Below are positions 7,690 through 16,032 of a stretch of 64,000 nucleotides of DNA, piece by piece. The position numbers were made by a program, and so were the translations under genes. Within the stretch, counting starts at the first letter, position 1. Each line of letters opens with the position of its first letter. Source of the stretch: Streptomyces microflavus (GTDB lineage: Bacteria; Actinomycetota; Actinomycetes; Streptomycetales; Streptomycetaceae); NCBI RefSeq assembly GCF_014650075.1, contig NZ_BMUG01000018.1, forward strand, positions 62,001 through 126,000, written 5' to 3'. The notes under the pieces are model-generated. The model was not told the origin of the DNA and did not search any database. It worked only from the letters and a program-made list of their open reading frames with translations.

Positions 7690-8361
7690 ATGGATGAACC
7701 ACCACCACTCGGCCGCGCCACCCCGCCCCTGCGGAGCGCCGACGCGCTCCTGGCGCGGATCACCGCCCGGCTCGCCGTGCGCCACCGCCGCACCTTCTCG
7801 CAGGCCACCGTCGCCCAGTACGTGGAGGAGTGCGCCGCTCTCCTTACCGGCCGGGCCCGTGCCGTCAAGCATCTTCCGGTCCTGGTGGAGCGGTTCGCCG
7901 ATGAGCGTCTGCGCGGCCTCGCCCGAGCCCGCGGGCTCTCAGGCACGTCCCTGCCCGCGGTGCTTTTCGTCTGCACGGAGAACGCCGGGCGCTCCCAGCT
8001 GGCCGGTGCGCTGCTGCGCCGGCGCGCGCTCGGTGCGGTCAGGGTCATGACGGCGGGATCGGGGCCGGCGGCCGGCATCTCGCCCGTAGTGGTCCGGCTG
8101 CTGGCGGAGCAGGGGCTCGACACCGGGGAGGACTTCCCCAAGCCGCTCACCACCGAGGTCGTCGACGCCGCGGACCTGGTGATCACGCTCGGCTGCGCCG
8201 ATGCCTGCCCTGTGCGTCCTGGCCGCCGTTACCTCAACTGGGACCTGCCGGACCTCGGCGGTCTCGACATCGAGAGCGCACGCGCCGTGCGGGACAGCCT
8301 GCACACGCGTATCGACCGCCTGGCGGCAGAGCTGACCGCGCCGTCTGCGTCCCCTGCGTGA
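7690..8361 (+). CDS. arsC: Arsenate reductase with N-terminal helical domain
   Basis: A 223-residue protein in two parts. Residues 15-80 are helical and Arg-rich, matching the three-helix dimerisation domain found on some actinobacterial ArsC proteins. Residues 88-215 are the LMW-phosphatase domain, with CTENAGRS (C95, R101) and the second Cys pair in LGCADACPVRPG (C169, C173). It should reduce arsenate with thioredoxin or mycothiol/mycoredoxin as electron donor; sequence alone cannot decide. ATG 7690 has the strong leader AAAAGGGG about 8 bases upstream; an earlier in-frame start at 7645 would overlap the operator. It is a single-gene unit ending at a strong hairpin. Confidence 0.88.
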   Translation: MDEPPPLGRATPPLRSADALLARITARLAVRHRRTFSQATVAQYVEECAALLTGRARAVKHLPVLVERFADERLRGLARARGLSGTSLPAVLFVCTENAGRSQLAGALLRRRALGAVRVMTAGSGPAAGISPVVVRLLAEQGLDTGEDFPKPLTTEVVDAADLVITLGCADACPVRPGRRYLNWDLPDLGGLDIESARAVRDSLHTRIDRLAAELTAPSASPA

Positions 8362-8490
8362 CCGGCCGGGTGTGACGGGCCGGCCAGGAACCGGTGCTTC
8401 GCCCTGGGGAGCGGGAGCGCTCAGCTGGCCGGATACCGCACGGTGGAATGCCCCGGGCGGACAGCTGCGTCGGACCCCCAGGATGTGAGG

Positions 8491-8528
8491 CCGGCCGGCG
8501 GGGCACCGCCAAGCAGCCCGCCGGCCGG
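8491..8528. terminator. Strong hairpin between converging genes
   Basis: CCGGCCGGCGGG at 8491-8502 pairs perfectly with CCCGCCGGCCGG at 8517-8528 around a 14-base loop. There is no U-run. Its place between the end of arsC (+) and the end of the small minus-strand gene suggests a bidirectional terminator. Confidence 0.6.
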
Positions 8529-8549
8529 TGTTCGGGCCGATGCGCCCCG

Positions 8550-8840
8550 CTAGGGGTGCGCATCGGTGAGGCAGAGGGAGATCAACGTCCGGGCTTCCGC
8601 GAGGGTGCGGGCCGCGATGATCTCTCTCATGGTCTGGGAGTCGGTGGTGAACGTCTGTGAGGTCGACTGGCCGGTGGCCTGGAACCGGACACGGACCTTC
8701 GCCGACCACCACCGTTTTCGGTGGAAGAGCGTGCCGATCCTAGGGATGTGATGCCGCCCGTGCACAGCGCCGCGGCGGGGATAGTGCACGGCCCAGGGAG
8801 GCAGGTCGATGTACGAGTCGTCCTCCTGCCTCTCGGCCAT
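8550..8840 (-). CDS. Small hypothetical protein
   Basis: A 96-residue protein of unknown function. No family was recognised. The C-terminal half reads like a folded domain with Streptomyces-like codon choice (for example KVRVRFQATGQS, then a helix rich in Ala and Leu). It begins 9 bases after the stop of the response-regulator-like gene, on the same strand, so it may be the last gene of the pst operon. No clear ribosome-binding site is visible; GTG 8843 is an alternative start. It could be a decayed fragment. Confidence 0.5.
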   Translation of the reverse strand: MAERQEDDSYIDLPPWAVHYPRRGAVHGRHHIPRIGTLFHRKRWWSAKVRVRFQATGQSTSQTFTTDSQTMREIIAARTLAEARTLISLCLTDAHP

Positions 8841-8849
8841 CACGGCTGC

Positions 8850-9644
8850 CTATGTCCGGGCGGCCGGCCGGGAGGAGGAGAGCGGTGGCCGCATGGGGTC
8901 TGAGGGCCTGCACTCCAGGCGGTAGCCCATGCCGCGGATCGCGTCGATGGTGCAGCAGCTTCCCGCGCCTTCCCGCAGGCGTTGCCGTACGCGGCGGACG
9001 TGGACGGTGAGGGTGTTGCTGTCCAGGCTCTTCGTGCCCCACAGGACCTGGGTCAGCTCCGGCCGGGAGACGAGCCGGTTGACGTTCTGCATGAGGTAGC
9101 GCAGCAGCATGAATTCACGGACCGGCAGCTGGAGCGAGCGTCCTCGTACGTAGACGTGAAACCCGACGGGATCAAGCTCGATGTCACCGACGACCAGCGT
9201 TGCGGCCGCCTTGTCGTCCGGTGTGAGTCCTGCTGTGAGGAGGGGGAGGATTTCCTCGATCCGGTAGGGCCGCGCGACGAAGGCGACGGCACCCGCGGCG
9301 AGGGCGGCGGTCGCCTCCTCGGTCCCGTCCGGTCCGGCACCGACGATGACGGGCACAGGGCTGAGCCGGTTGATCAGGCGGGTGACGTCTGCGGCGTTCA
9401 CCACCGGCAGCGGTGCTCCGAGCAGTACGGCGCCGGGGTGCTGTGCTCCGACCTGGAGCAGGGCTTCGGCGCCGTCGTGGCAGGCGATCACGCTCACGCC
9501 GGCGGCCGAGAACCGTGCCATGGCCTGCTTTGCCAGCTCCTCGTCGGGCTCGGCCATCAGCAGGGCCGGGGTACTGCTGTCGTCCGGGCCGTCCGGAGAC
9601 CTTCGTGCGGCGGTCTCCGGTGGTCGTCGTGCGTCGGGGGTCAC
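8850..9644 (-). CDS. PhoB/OmpR-like regulator with degenerate receiver
   Basis: A 264-residue protein with a receiver-like domain (about residues 26-140) and a C-terminal winged helix (150-248; TLTVHVRRVRQRLREG is the recognition region). The receiver has lost key residues: the phosphoacceptor Asp is Gly in AVLLGAPLP (G76), the conserved Lys is Arg in ARPYRIEE (R125), and the acidic pocket reads AEPDEE. Phosphorylation is therefore unlikely. GTG 9644 has AAAGGAG 7 bases upstream. It follows pstB by about 50 bases on the same strand, so it is probably part of the pst transcript and may modulate the local PHO boxes independently of a sensor kinase. It could also bind another signal. Confidence 0.82.
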   Translation of the reverse strand: MTPDARRPPETAARRSPDGPDDSSTPALLMAEPDEELAKQAMARFSAAGVSVIACHDGAEALLQVGAQHPGAVLLGAPLPVVNAADVTRLINRLSPVPVIVGAGPDGTEEATAALAAGAVAFVARPYRIEEILPLLTAGLTPDDKAAATLVVGDIELDPVGFHVYVRGRSLQLPVREFMLLRYLMQNVNRLVSRPELTQVLWGTKSLDSNTLTVHVRRVRQRLREGAGSCCTIDAIRGMGYRLECRPSDPMRPPLSSSRPAART

Positions 9645-9693
9645 CCGGGTACTCCTTTACGTGGCGGCGCAAAGAGCAGCATTGGCTTCGGGG

Positions 9694-10542
9694 TCAGCCG
9701 AAGCGGCCCGAGATGTAGTCCTCGGTGCGCTGGTCGGAGGGGTTGGAGAAGATGCGTTCGGTCTCGTCGTACTCGACGAGGCGTCCGTGGCGGACCCCCG
9801 CGTCGTCGACGTCGGCGGTGAAGAAGGCCGTGCGGTCGGAGACGCGGGCGGCCTGCTGCATGTTGTGGGTGACGACGATGATCGTGAACTCACGGGCGAG
9901 GTGCGTCATGAGGTCTTCGATCTTGGCGGTGGCGATCGGGTCGAGGGCCGAGCAGGGCTCGTCCATGAGGATCACCTCGGGCTTGACCGCGATGGTGCGG
10001 GCGATGCACAGCCGCTGCTGCTGACCGCCGGAGAGGGCGAGCGCGGACGTCTTGAGCTTGTCCTTGACCTCGTCCCAGAGCGCCGCGTGGGTGAGGGTCT
10101 CCTCGACGAGGTCGTCCAGGTTGCCCTGGAACCCGCCGACGCGGGGGCCGTAGGCGATGTTGTCGTAGATCGACTTGGGGAACGGGTTCGGCTTCTGGAA
10201 GACCATGCCGATCCGGCGGCGGACCTCGATCGGGTCGACGTCCCGGCCGTAGAGGTCCTCGTTGTGGTAGTGGACCTTGCCGGCCACGCGGGCGCTGGGG
10301 ACGAGGTCGTTCATGCGGTTGAAGCACCGCAGCACGGTGGACTTGCCGCAGCCGGAGGGGCCGATCATCGCGGTGATCTGCCGGTGCCCGATGGTCATGT
10401 TGACGTCGCGTACGGCCTCGTGGTCGCCGTAGAAGACGGACAGGCTGCCGACCTCGAAGACGGGTCCGGCCAGCGAGGGGGCGCTGCGGAAGGCGACCTG
10501 CGGAATCCTCGTGCCGCCGGTGGCGTCGGAGGGAGGGGTCAT
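9694..10542 (-). CDS. pstB: Phosphate ABC transporter ATPase
   Basis: A 282-residue ATPase of the Pst phosphate importer. Walker A is GPSGCGKST, the signature LSGGQQQR and Walker B ILMDEPCSALD; FNRMNDL and FQKPNPFP are PstB hallmarks. It hydrolyses ATP to drive PstCA on the inner face of the membrane. ATG 10542 is chosen for its AGGAG 6-7 bases upstream; an in-frame ATG at 10605 is possible but has no ribosome-binding site. The N-terminal 30 residues or so precede the conserved domain and are unlike the usual short PstB start. A long frame upstream is only a shadow of pstA. Confidence 0.95.
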   Translation of the reverse strand: MTPPSDATGGTRIPQVAFRSAPSLAGPVFEVGSLSVFYGDHEAVRDVNMTIGHRQITAMIGPSGCGKSTVLRCFNRMNDLVPSARVAGKVHYHNEDLYGRDVDPIEVRRRIGMVFQKPNPFPKSIYDNIAYGPRVGGFQGNLDDLVEETLTHAALWDEVKDKLKTSALALSGGQQQRLCIARTIAVKPEVILMDEPCSALDPIATAKIEDLMTHLAREFTIIVVTHNMQQAARVSDRTAFFTADVDDAGVRHGRLVEYDETERIFSNPSDQRTEDYISGRFG

Positions 10543-10610
10543 GGCGGTCTCCTGCACAGAGTCGGCGGGGTCGAGGTGTCGGGTCGCGGAGGGTGGGGAG
10601 GTCATGGCGG

Positions 10611-11519
10611 TCACCAGGTGCGGGAGTAGCGGTTGCGGAGCCAGATCGCCACGGAGTTCATCGCCAGCAGGATCGCCAGCAGGATCACGATGGCGGCGGA
10701 GGCGAGCGAGACGAACTCGGCACGGGACTGGCTGATCCAGTTGAAGATCTGGATCGGCAGGACGGTGAACTGGCTCTGCACGCCGCTGGGGTTGAACGTG
10801 ATGAACGTCAGACCGCCGAGCAGAAGCAGCGGTGCCGCCTCGCCGATGGCGCGGGACAGGGCCAGGATCGAACCGGTGGCCATGCCGGGCACGGCCGCGG
10901 GCAGGACCTGGCGCCAGATGGTCTGCCACTGCGTGGCGCCCAGGGCGAGCGACGCCTGCCGAATGGACTGCGGGACCGCCCGGATCGCCTCCCGGGAGGA
11001 GATGATCACCACCGGCAGGACCAGCAGGGACAGCGTCAGGGACGCGGTCAGCACGGTCTGCCCGAAGCCGAGGCCGCGGGAGATGATGCCGAGGCCGAGG
11101 ATGCCGTAGACGATCGAGGGCACGGCGGCCAGGTTCTGAATGTTGATCTCGATCGCGCGGTTCCACCACTTGTCCGGGTCGGCGTACTCCTCCAGGTAGA
11201 TGGCGGTGAGGATGCCGGTCGGGAGGCAGTAGGCGGCGGTGAAGCCGATGACCCAGACCGTGCCCATGATCGCCGACTGGGCCCCGCCCTGCGTCGGGTC
11301 GATGTAGTCGGGGAAGTTCATCCACAGCCGCGGGTCCAGCCGCGACCAGCCCTCGCTGAGCACGTAGGCGAGCAGCGAGGCGAGGAAGACGACGGCGACG
11401 GCGAGCGAGACCCACAGACTCAGGTGGAAGACCCGCTCGCGAAGCGGGGTCCCCTTGCCCTTGAGCCGGGGAGCGTCCTGGTGGATGGTGGCATCGCGAT
11501 CGATGACTTTAGAACTCAT
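10611..11519 (-). CDS. pstA: Phosphate ABC transporter permease PstA
   Basis: A 302-residue permease with about six membrane helices. The EAA-type loop lies in REAIRAVPQSIRQASLALGATQWQ, where ABC permeases contact the ATPase, and ALSRAIGEAAPLLL follows as in PstA. It pairs with PstC to form the channel. The start codon ATG overlaps the pstC stop by four bases, showing tight coupling. A gap of about 68 bases precedes the chosen start of pstB. Confidence 0.95.
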   Translation of the reverse strand: MSSKVIDRDATIHQDAPRLKGKGTPLRERVFHLSLWVSLAVAVVFLASLLAYVLSEGWSRLDPRLWMNFPDYIDPTQGGAQSAIMGTVWVIGFTAAYCLPTGILTAIYLEEYADPDKWWNRAIEINIQNLAAVPSIVYGILGLGIISRGLGFGQTVLTASLTLSLLVLPVVIISSREAIRAVPQSIRQASLALGATQWQTIWRQVLPAAVPGMATGSILALSRAIGEAAPLLLLGGLTFITFNPSGVQSQFTVLPIQIFNWISQSRAEFVSLASAAIVILLAILLAMNSVAIWLRNRYSRTW

Positions 11520-12466
11520 TCGTACACCTCGCGGTACTTGCGCACCAGACGGATACTCAGCAGGTTCATCACCAGCGTCATCACGAACAGCAGGGCACCC
11601 ACGGCGAAGATCGTCTGGTAGCCGGTCGAGCCGGTGGGCAGGTCGCCGATGCCGGCCGCGGCGATGAACGCGGTCATCGTCTGCATGCCTTCGAGCGGGT
11701 TGAAGGACAGGTTCGGCTGCCCGCCCGCCGCGATGGCCACGATCATCGTCTCGCCGAGCGCCCGGGAGATACCCAGGACGACGGCGGCGACGATGCCGGA
11801 CAGCGCGGCGGGGAACACCACGCGGGTGGAGACCTGCATGCGGGAGGAGCCGAGGGCGAACGCGCCGTCGCGCAGCGCGCGGGGCACCGCGCTCATCGAG
11901 TCCTCGGCGAGCGACGCGATCGTCGGGATGATCATGATGCCCATGACGAAGCCCGCGGCGAGCGCGTTGAAGATCTGCGGCCCGTCACCGGCGGGCCAGA
12001 TGCTCTGCAGGACCGGGGTGATGGCCTTCAGCGCGAAGAAGCCGTACACGACCGTGGGGATACCCGCGAGAACCTCAAGCAGCGGCTTGAAGATCTTCCG
12101 CACGCGCTTGTTCGCGTACTCGCTCAGGTACACCGCGGCACCCAGGCCCAGCGGAACAGCCACCAGCAGGGCGATGAGCGTGACCATCAGGGTGCCGCCG
12201 ACCAGCGGCAGGACGCCGAAGGAGGCGGGCTTGAACAGGGGCGCCCAGTTGGTTCCGGTGAGGAACTCACCGAAGTCGACCTTGGAGAAGAACTCGCCGG
12301 CCGGGGGGATCAGGGCGATGACGATGCCGATCGTGGTCAGCACCGAGACCAGGGAGGCGGCCACCAGGAGGACCTTGATGACCTTCTCGCCGTAGCGCGG
12401 CTGGGACCGCTTCAGGAAGCCGGGGCTTCCTGAAGCGGCCCGCCGTGAAGAGAGGGTGGAACTCAT
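11516..12466 (-). CDS. pstC: Phosphate ABC transporter permease PstC
   Basis: A 316-residue permease with about six membrane helices. LAEDSMSAVPRALRDGAFALGSS is the ATPase-contact loop and GISRALGETMIVAIAAG is typical of PstC. It overlaps the pstS stop by one base (TGATG) and the pstA start by four. With PstA, PstB and PstS it forms a high-affinity phosphate importer, which usually favours phosphate over arsenate. Confidence 0.95.
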   Translation of the reverse strand: MSSTLSSRRAASGSPGFLKRSQPRYGEKVIKVLLVAASLVSVLTTIGIVIALIPPAGEFFSKVDFGEFLTGTNWAPLFKPASFGVLPLVGGTLMVTLIALLVAVPLGLGAAVYLSEYANKRVRKIFKPLLEVLAGIPTVVYGFFALKAITPVLQSIWPAGDGPQIFNALAAGFVMGIMIIPTIASLAEDSMSAVPRALRDGAFALGSSRMQVSTRVVFPAALSGIVAAVVLGISRALGETMIVAIAAGGQPNLSFNPLEGMQTMTAFIAAAGIGDLPTGSTGYQTIFAVGALLFVMTLVMNLLSIRLVRKYREVYE

Positions 12467-13440
12467 CAGGAGTGCTGCTCCCGCAGAGTCGCGAGGTCCT
12501 TCTCCAGCTCCTTCTGCTGCTCGGCGTTGAGCGGCACGAACTGGGCCTTCTCGGCGATCTCGGCGCTGTTCTCGACGTAGTACTCGACGAACGCCTCGGC
12601 CTCGGGCTTCTCCAGGGAGGATGCCTTCGGGTAGATGAACAGCTGCCGGCCCAGCGGCGTGTAGGTGCCGTTCTGCACCGTCTCGACGCCGGGGGCGACG
12701 CAGCCCTTGCCTCCGTCGATCTTGAGGGCCTTCAGCTTGTCCTTGTTCTCCTCGAAGTAGGAGAGGCCGAAGTAGCCGATGCCGCCCTTGGAGCCGGACA
12801 CGCCGCGGACGGTGACGTTGTCGTCCTCGCTCGGGTTGTAGTCGGTGCGCGAGGCGCCTTCCTCACCGTTGATGGCGTCGGTGAAGTAGTCGAAGGTGCC
12901 CGAGTCGGTGCCCGCGCCGAACAGGTCCATCTTCTGGTTCGGGAACTTCGGGTCGACCTGGTTCCAGTTGTTCACCTTGGAGCCGGGCTCCCAGATCTTC
13001 TTGAGCTGCTCGACGGTCAGGCACTCGACGAAGTCGTTGTCCTTGCTCACCACGACCGACAGGCCGTCGTTGGCGACCGAGAACTCCTCGAACTTCACGC
13101 CCTTCTTCTCGCAGAGGGCCTTCTCCTCGTCCTTGATCTCCCGGGAGGCGTTGGAGATGTCGGTCTCGCCGGCGCAGAACTTCTCAAAGCCGCCGCCGGT
13201 GCCGGAGGTCCCGACCGTGACCTTCACGCCCGGGTTCGCCTGCTGGAAGAGCTGGGCGGCCACGGTGGACAGCGGGGCCACCGTGCTCGACCCGTCCACC
13301 TTGACGGTCCCGGACAGCTTGTCGCCACCCTCACCGCCCGAACCGGCGTCGGCACCGCCGCACGCACTCGCGGCCAGCATCACAGCAGCCGTCAGAGCCA
13401 AAGGAGCCTTGGCCCGGCGCAACGAAGTGGAAATGTTCAC
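12466..13440 (-). CDS. pstS: Phosphate-binding lipoprotein PstS
   Basis: A 324-residue periplasmic-type binding protein, anchored by a lipobox (LAASAC) after a basic, hydrophobic signal sequence. Binding loops visible are DGSSTVAP, TSGTGGGF and GAGTDSGTFDYF. GTG 13440 was preferred to a longer frame because it starts directly at the signal peptide and has a GAGGG run upstream. It is the first gene of pstSCAB. A row of 11-base PHO-box units lies 89-132 bases upstream, so phosphate starvation through PhoP is expected to induce it. An ArsR-like repeat is also close. Confidence 0.95.
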   Translation of the reverse strand: MNISTSLRRAKAPLALTAAVMLAASACGGADAGSGGEGGDKLSGTVKVDGSSTVAPLSTVAAQLFQQANPGVKVTVGTSGTGGGFEKFCAGETDISNASREIKDEEKALCEKKGVKFEEFSVANDGLSVVVSKDNDFVECLTVEQLKKIWEPGSKVNNWNQVDPKFPNQKMDLFGAGTDSGTFDYFTDAINGEEGASRTDYNPSEDDNVTVRGVSGSKGGIGYFGLSYFEENKDKLKALKIDGGKGCVAPGVETVQNGTYTPLGRQLFIYPKASSLEKPEAEAFVEYYVENSAEIAEKAQFVPLNAEQQKELEKDLATLREQHS

Positions 13441-13528
13441 GACTCTCGACCCTCGTGTCTGCCGGTACACCCGGCTGTCTGCATCAGGTGCGCAGCGCAC
13501 CCCGTTCGGACTCCTTCATCGAAGTCTG

Positions 13529-13572
13529 CCTATATGAACACGGGGTGTACGAGGGGCCCATCGGGTATGAAC
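13529..13572 (-). promoter_or_regulatory. PHO box upstream of pstS
   Basis: On the minus strand four contiguous 11-base units can be read. Three fit the Streptomyces PhoP consensus (GTTCACC-like): GTTCATACCCG (13562-13572), GTACACCCCGT (13540-13550) and GTTCATATAGG (13529-13539). The unit between them (13551-13561) is degenerate. The exact 11-base register and position upstream of pstS make this a convincing PhoP site. Confidence 0.75.
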
Positions 13573-13582
13573 GATAGCTAGT

Positions 13583-13596
13583 CATCTCTATAGATG
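13583..13596. promoter_or_regulatory. ArsR-like palindrome beside the PHO box
   Basis: CATCT-CTAT-AGATG is a perfect inverted repeat. Its half-sites match the ends of the CATCTATATC/GATATAGATG operator of the second arsR. It lies between pstS and phoX, 10 bases from the PHO box, so arsenic-responsive control of phosphate uptake is possible. Confidence 0.45.
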
Positions 13597-13736
13597 GATA
13601 ATGATGTTTGCGTGCGGGGTGCGCTTCTCGGTCAACGCCTCGCCTTCATCGCCCCGACCGTTTGGCCGGAACGCGCGCCACGGGCGTGGGGCAAGGGGCT
13701 CCTCCAGCTCCGGCTCCCCTGCAGAGTTGGGCTCCC

Positions 13737-13769
13737 GTTCACCTTTCGGATGCCCCTCGGTGCCCACGC
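13737..13769 (+). promoter_or_regulatory. Probable PHO box upstream of phoX
   Basis: GTTCACCTTTC at 13737-13747 matches a PhoP half-site well; the next 11-base units GGATGCCCCTC and GGTGCCCACGC are weaker. The box begins 54 bases before the phoX start. The other bases of the pstS-phoX gap (about 350 in all) hold no gene I can support. Confidence 0.5.
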
Positions 13770-13790
13770 TGCGCCTAGCGTCACGGATCG

Positions 13791-15938
13791 ATGGTCACCT
13801 ATATGGGGCCGCTTTTCGTATCCGACCGCGTGGAGGACCTCGTGCTCGAACAGCCCGAAAGCCACACAGACCGCTCAGCGGACCTGCCCCTGCTGCCCAG
13901 CCACAACACGGCACGCTCAGCTCTCACCTGCCGTTACCGGTGCGGCGACGCCTGCTCCCACGACGCTCCCAACCGCTCGCTCAACACCTACTTCGGCGAC
14001 ATCGTCCACCAGGTGTCCCGCCGCGGAGCGCTCAAGAGCGGCGCGGTCCTCGCCCTCGCCGCAGCCGCCGGAACAGCGGTCGCCACACCCGCGGCGGCGT
14101 CCGGCACGGCCACCACGCCCGCCGCCCACCGCGGTCCGGACCGAGGTGCGGGCCGCCTGCCTCGCGGTCTGCGCTTCGAGGCAGTGCCGCCGAACACCGC
14201 CGACGCCGTCACCGTTCCGTCCGAATACGCGCAGCAGGTCGTCATCCGCTGGGGTGACCCGGTCCTGCGCGGTGCGCCCCGCTTCGACGCCCGCCGCCAG
14301 AGCGTCGCGGCTCAGTCCCGACAGTTTGGTTACAACTGCGACTACATGGCCTTGCTCGACCTCCCGGCGCACTGCCACGGCGACCAGCTGCTCGTGGTCA
14401 ACCACGAGTACACCAACGAAGAGATCATGTTCTTCGGCTACGACCCCGCCAACCCGACTCGCGAGCAGGTCGAGATCGCCTGGGCCGCCCACGGCCTGAC
14501 CGTCCTCAGCGTCCGCACCGATCGACGCTCCGGCCGACTGTGGCCGATCAGTGGCGACGCGCTCAACCGCCGCATCACCGCCACCACCCCGTTCGAGCTC
14601 ACCGGCCCGGCGGCCGGCAGCGACCTCCTCAAGACCAGCGCCGACCCCGCCGGCCGCACCGTGCTGGGCACGCTGAACAACTGCGGCGGCGGCGTCACGC
14701 CGTGGGGCACCGTCTTGTCCGGCGAGGAGAACTTCAACCAGTACTTTGCCAACGCCGCCTCCGTCACGGACCCGACCGCCAAGCAGCGTCTGGCCCGCTA
14801 CGGCCTGCCGACCGGCACCAGCCAGCGCAAGTGGGAGCGCTTCGACGACCGCTTCGACCTCGGAAAGGAACCGAACGAGGCCAACCGGCACGGCTGGATC
14901 GTCGAGATCGATCCGTACGACCGCGACTCCGTACCTCGCAAGCGCACGGCCCTCGGCCGGTTCAAGCACGAGGCCGCCGAACCCCGCCTGACCAGCGACG
15001 GCCGGGTCGCCCTCTACATGGGTGACGACGAGCGATTCGACTACCTCTACAAGTTCGTCTCCACCTACCGGTTCAAGAAGGGTAAGAGCCGGGCCGCCCG
15101 AGGGCACAACCTCCGCCTACTCGACGAAGGCACCCTCTTCGTCGCCAAGTTCACCGGGGACAGCCCGATCGCCGAGATCGACGGCACCGGCACTCTCCCC
15201 GAGGACGGCGACTTCGCGGGCTCAGGTACCTGGATCCCGCTCGTCACCGGCAACACCTCCCACGTCGCAGGCATGGCCGCCGATGAGGTCTATGTCTTCA
15301 CCCGGCTGGCCGCCGACAAGGTCGGCGCCACCAAGATGGACCGCCCCGAAGACGTCGAGCCCCACCCTCACACCGGCCGCCTCTACGTCGCGCTCACCAA
15401 CAACAAGGACCGAGGAGCCGTCGGCAAGACCGGCCCCGACGAGGCCAACCCGCGCAACGGCAACAAGCACGGCCACATCCTCGAACTCGACGAACGCCGC
15501 GCAGACGCGGCAGCGACGTCCTTCAACTGGCGCCTCATGTTCGTATGTGGCGACCCCAAGGACCCCTCCACCTACTTCGCAGGCTTCGACAAGAGCCAGG
15601 TCAGCCAGATCTCCTGCCCCGACAACATTGCCTTCGACGAACACGGCAACCTCTGGCTCGCCACCGACGGCGCCGCCCTCGGTGCCAACGACGGGCTTTT
15701 CGCCGTCCCGGTCACGGGGCCGCACCGGGGCCACGTCAAGCAGTTCCTGACCGTCCCCAAGGGCGCCGAGACCTGCGGCCCGATCATCACCGACGACCGC
15801 ATCCTCATCGCCGCCCAGCACCCGGGCGAACTCGACGGCGCCACCTCGGAGAACCCTGGCTCGGCCTGGCCCGACGGGCCCGGAACGATCCCCCGACCGT
15901 CCGTCGTCGCGGTGTGGGAGACCGGTTACCCCCACTGA
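13791..15938 (+). CDS. phoX: PhoX-family alkaline phosphatase, Tat-exported
   Basis: A 715-residue protein. Residues 75-105 form a twin-arginine signal (VSRRGALKSG followed by an Ala-rich hydrophobic stretch), preceded by a long N-terminal region usual in actinobacterial PhoX. The body has PhoX features: NNCGGGVTPWGT, EENFNQYF, HGWIVEIDP, YMGDDERFDYLYKFV and RPEDVEPHP. PhoX enzymes are calcium/iron cofactor phosphatases acting outside the cell to free phosphate from organic esters. Here it is divergent from pstS and likely in the same Pho regulon. ATG 13791 has only a weak leader; ATG 13803 is another choice. Confidence 0.92.
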   Translation: MVTYMGPLFVSDRVEDLVLEQPESHTDRSADLPLLPSHNTARSALTCRYRCGDACSHDAPNRSLNTYFGDIVHQVSRRGALKSGAVLALAAAAGTAVATPAAASGTATTPAAHRGPDRGAGRLPRGLRFEAVPPNTADAVTVPSEYAQQVVIRWGDPVLRGAPRFDARRQSVAAQSRQFGYNCDYMALLDLPAHCHGDQLLVVNHEYTNEEIMFFGYDPANPTREQVEIAWAAHGLTVLSVRTDRRSGRLWPISGDALNRRITATTPFELTGPAAGSDLLKTSADPAGRTVLGTLNNCGGGVTPWGTVLSGEENFNQYFANAASVTDPTAKQRLARYGLPTGTSQRKWERFDDRFDLGKEPNEANRHGWIVEIDPYDRDSVPRKRTALGRFKHEAAEPRLTSDGRVALYMGDDERFDYLYKFVSTYRFKKGKSRAARGHNLRLLDEGTLFVAKFTGDSPIAEIDGTGTLPEDGDFAGSGTWIPLVTGNTSHVAGMAADEVYVFTRLAADKVGATKMDRPEDVEPHPHTGRLYVALTNNKDRGAVGKTGPDEANPRNGNKHGHILELDERRADAAATSFNWRLMFVCGDPKDPSTYFAGFDKSQVSQISCPDNIAFDEHGNLWLATDGAALGANDGLFAVPVTGPHRGHVKQFLTVPKGAETCGPIITDDRILIAAQHPGELDGATSENPGSAWPDGPGTIPRPSVVAVWETGYPH

Positions 15939-16000
15939 CCTGCAGAGGCAGCGTTGCCACATGCATACATGGTCCGCCTGCGCCGACTTTGAGTAGTGAC

Positions 16001-16016
16001 GCCGGTCGCGACCGGC
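16001..16016. terminator. Short hairpin after phoX
   Basis: GCCGGTC-GC-GACCGGC is a perfect short palindrome about 60 bases after the phoX stop. It could end the phoX transcript, though the stem is short and has no U-run. Confidence 0.3.
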
Positions 16017-16032
16017 GGCCCCGTCCTCCTCG

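Noticed and set aside
10543..11415. N-terminal extension of the pstB frame across pstA
   Set aside because: It is an out-of-frame shadow of pstA; pstB similarity begins after ATG 10542, which has a good ribosome-binding site.
12445..13581. Plus-strand frame opposite pstS
   Set aside because: Antisense of a well-supported PstS gene with no domain of its own.
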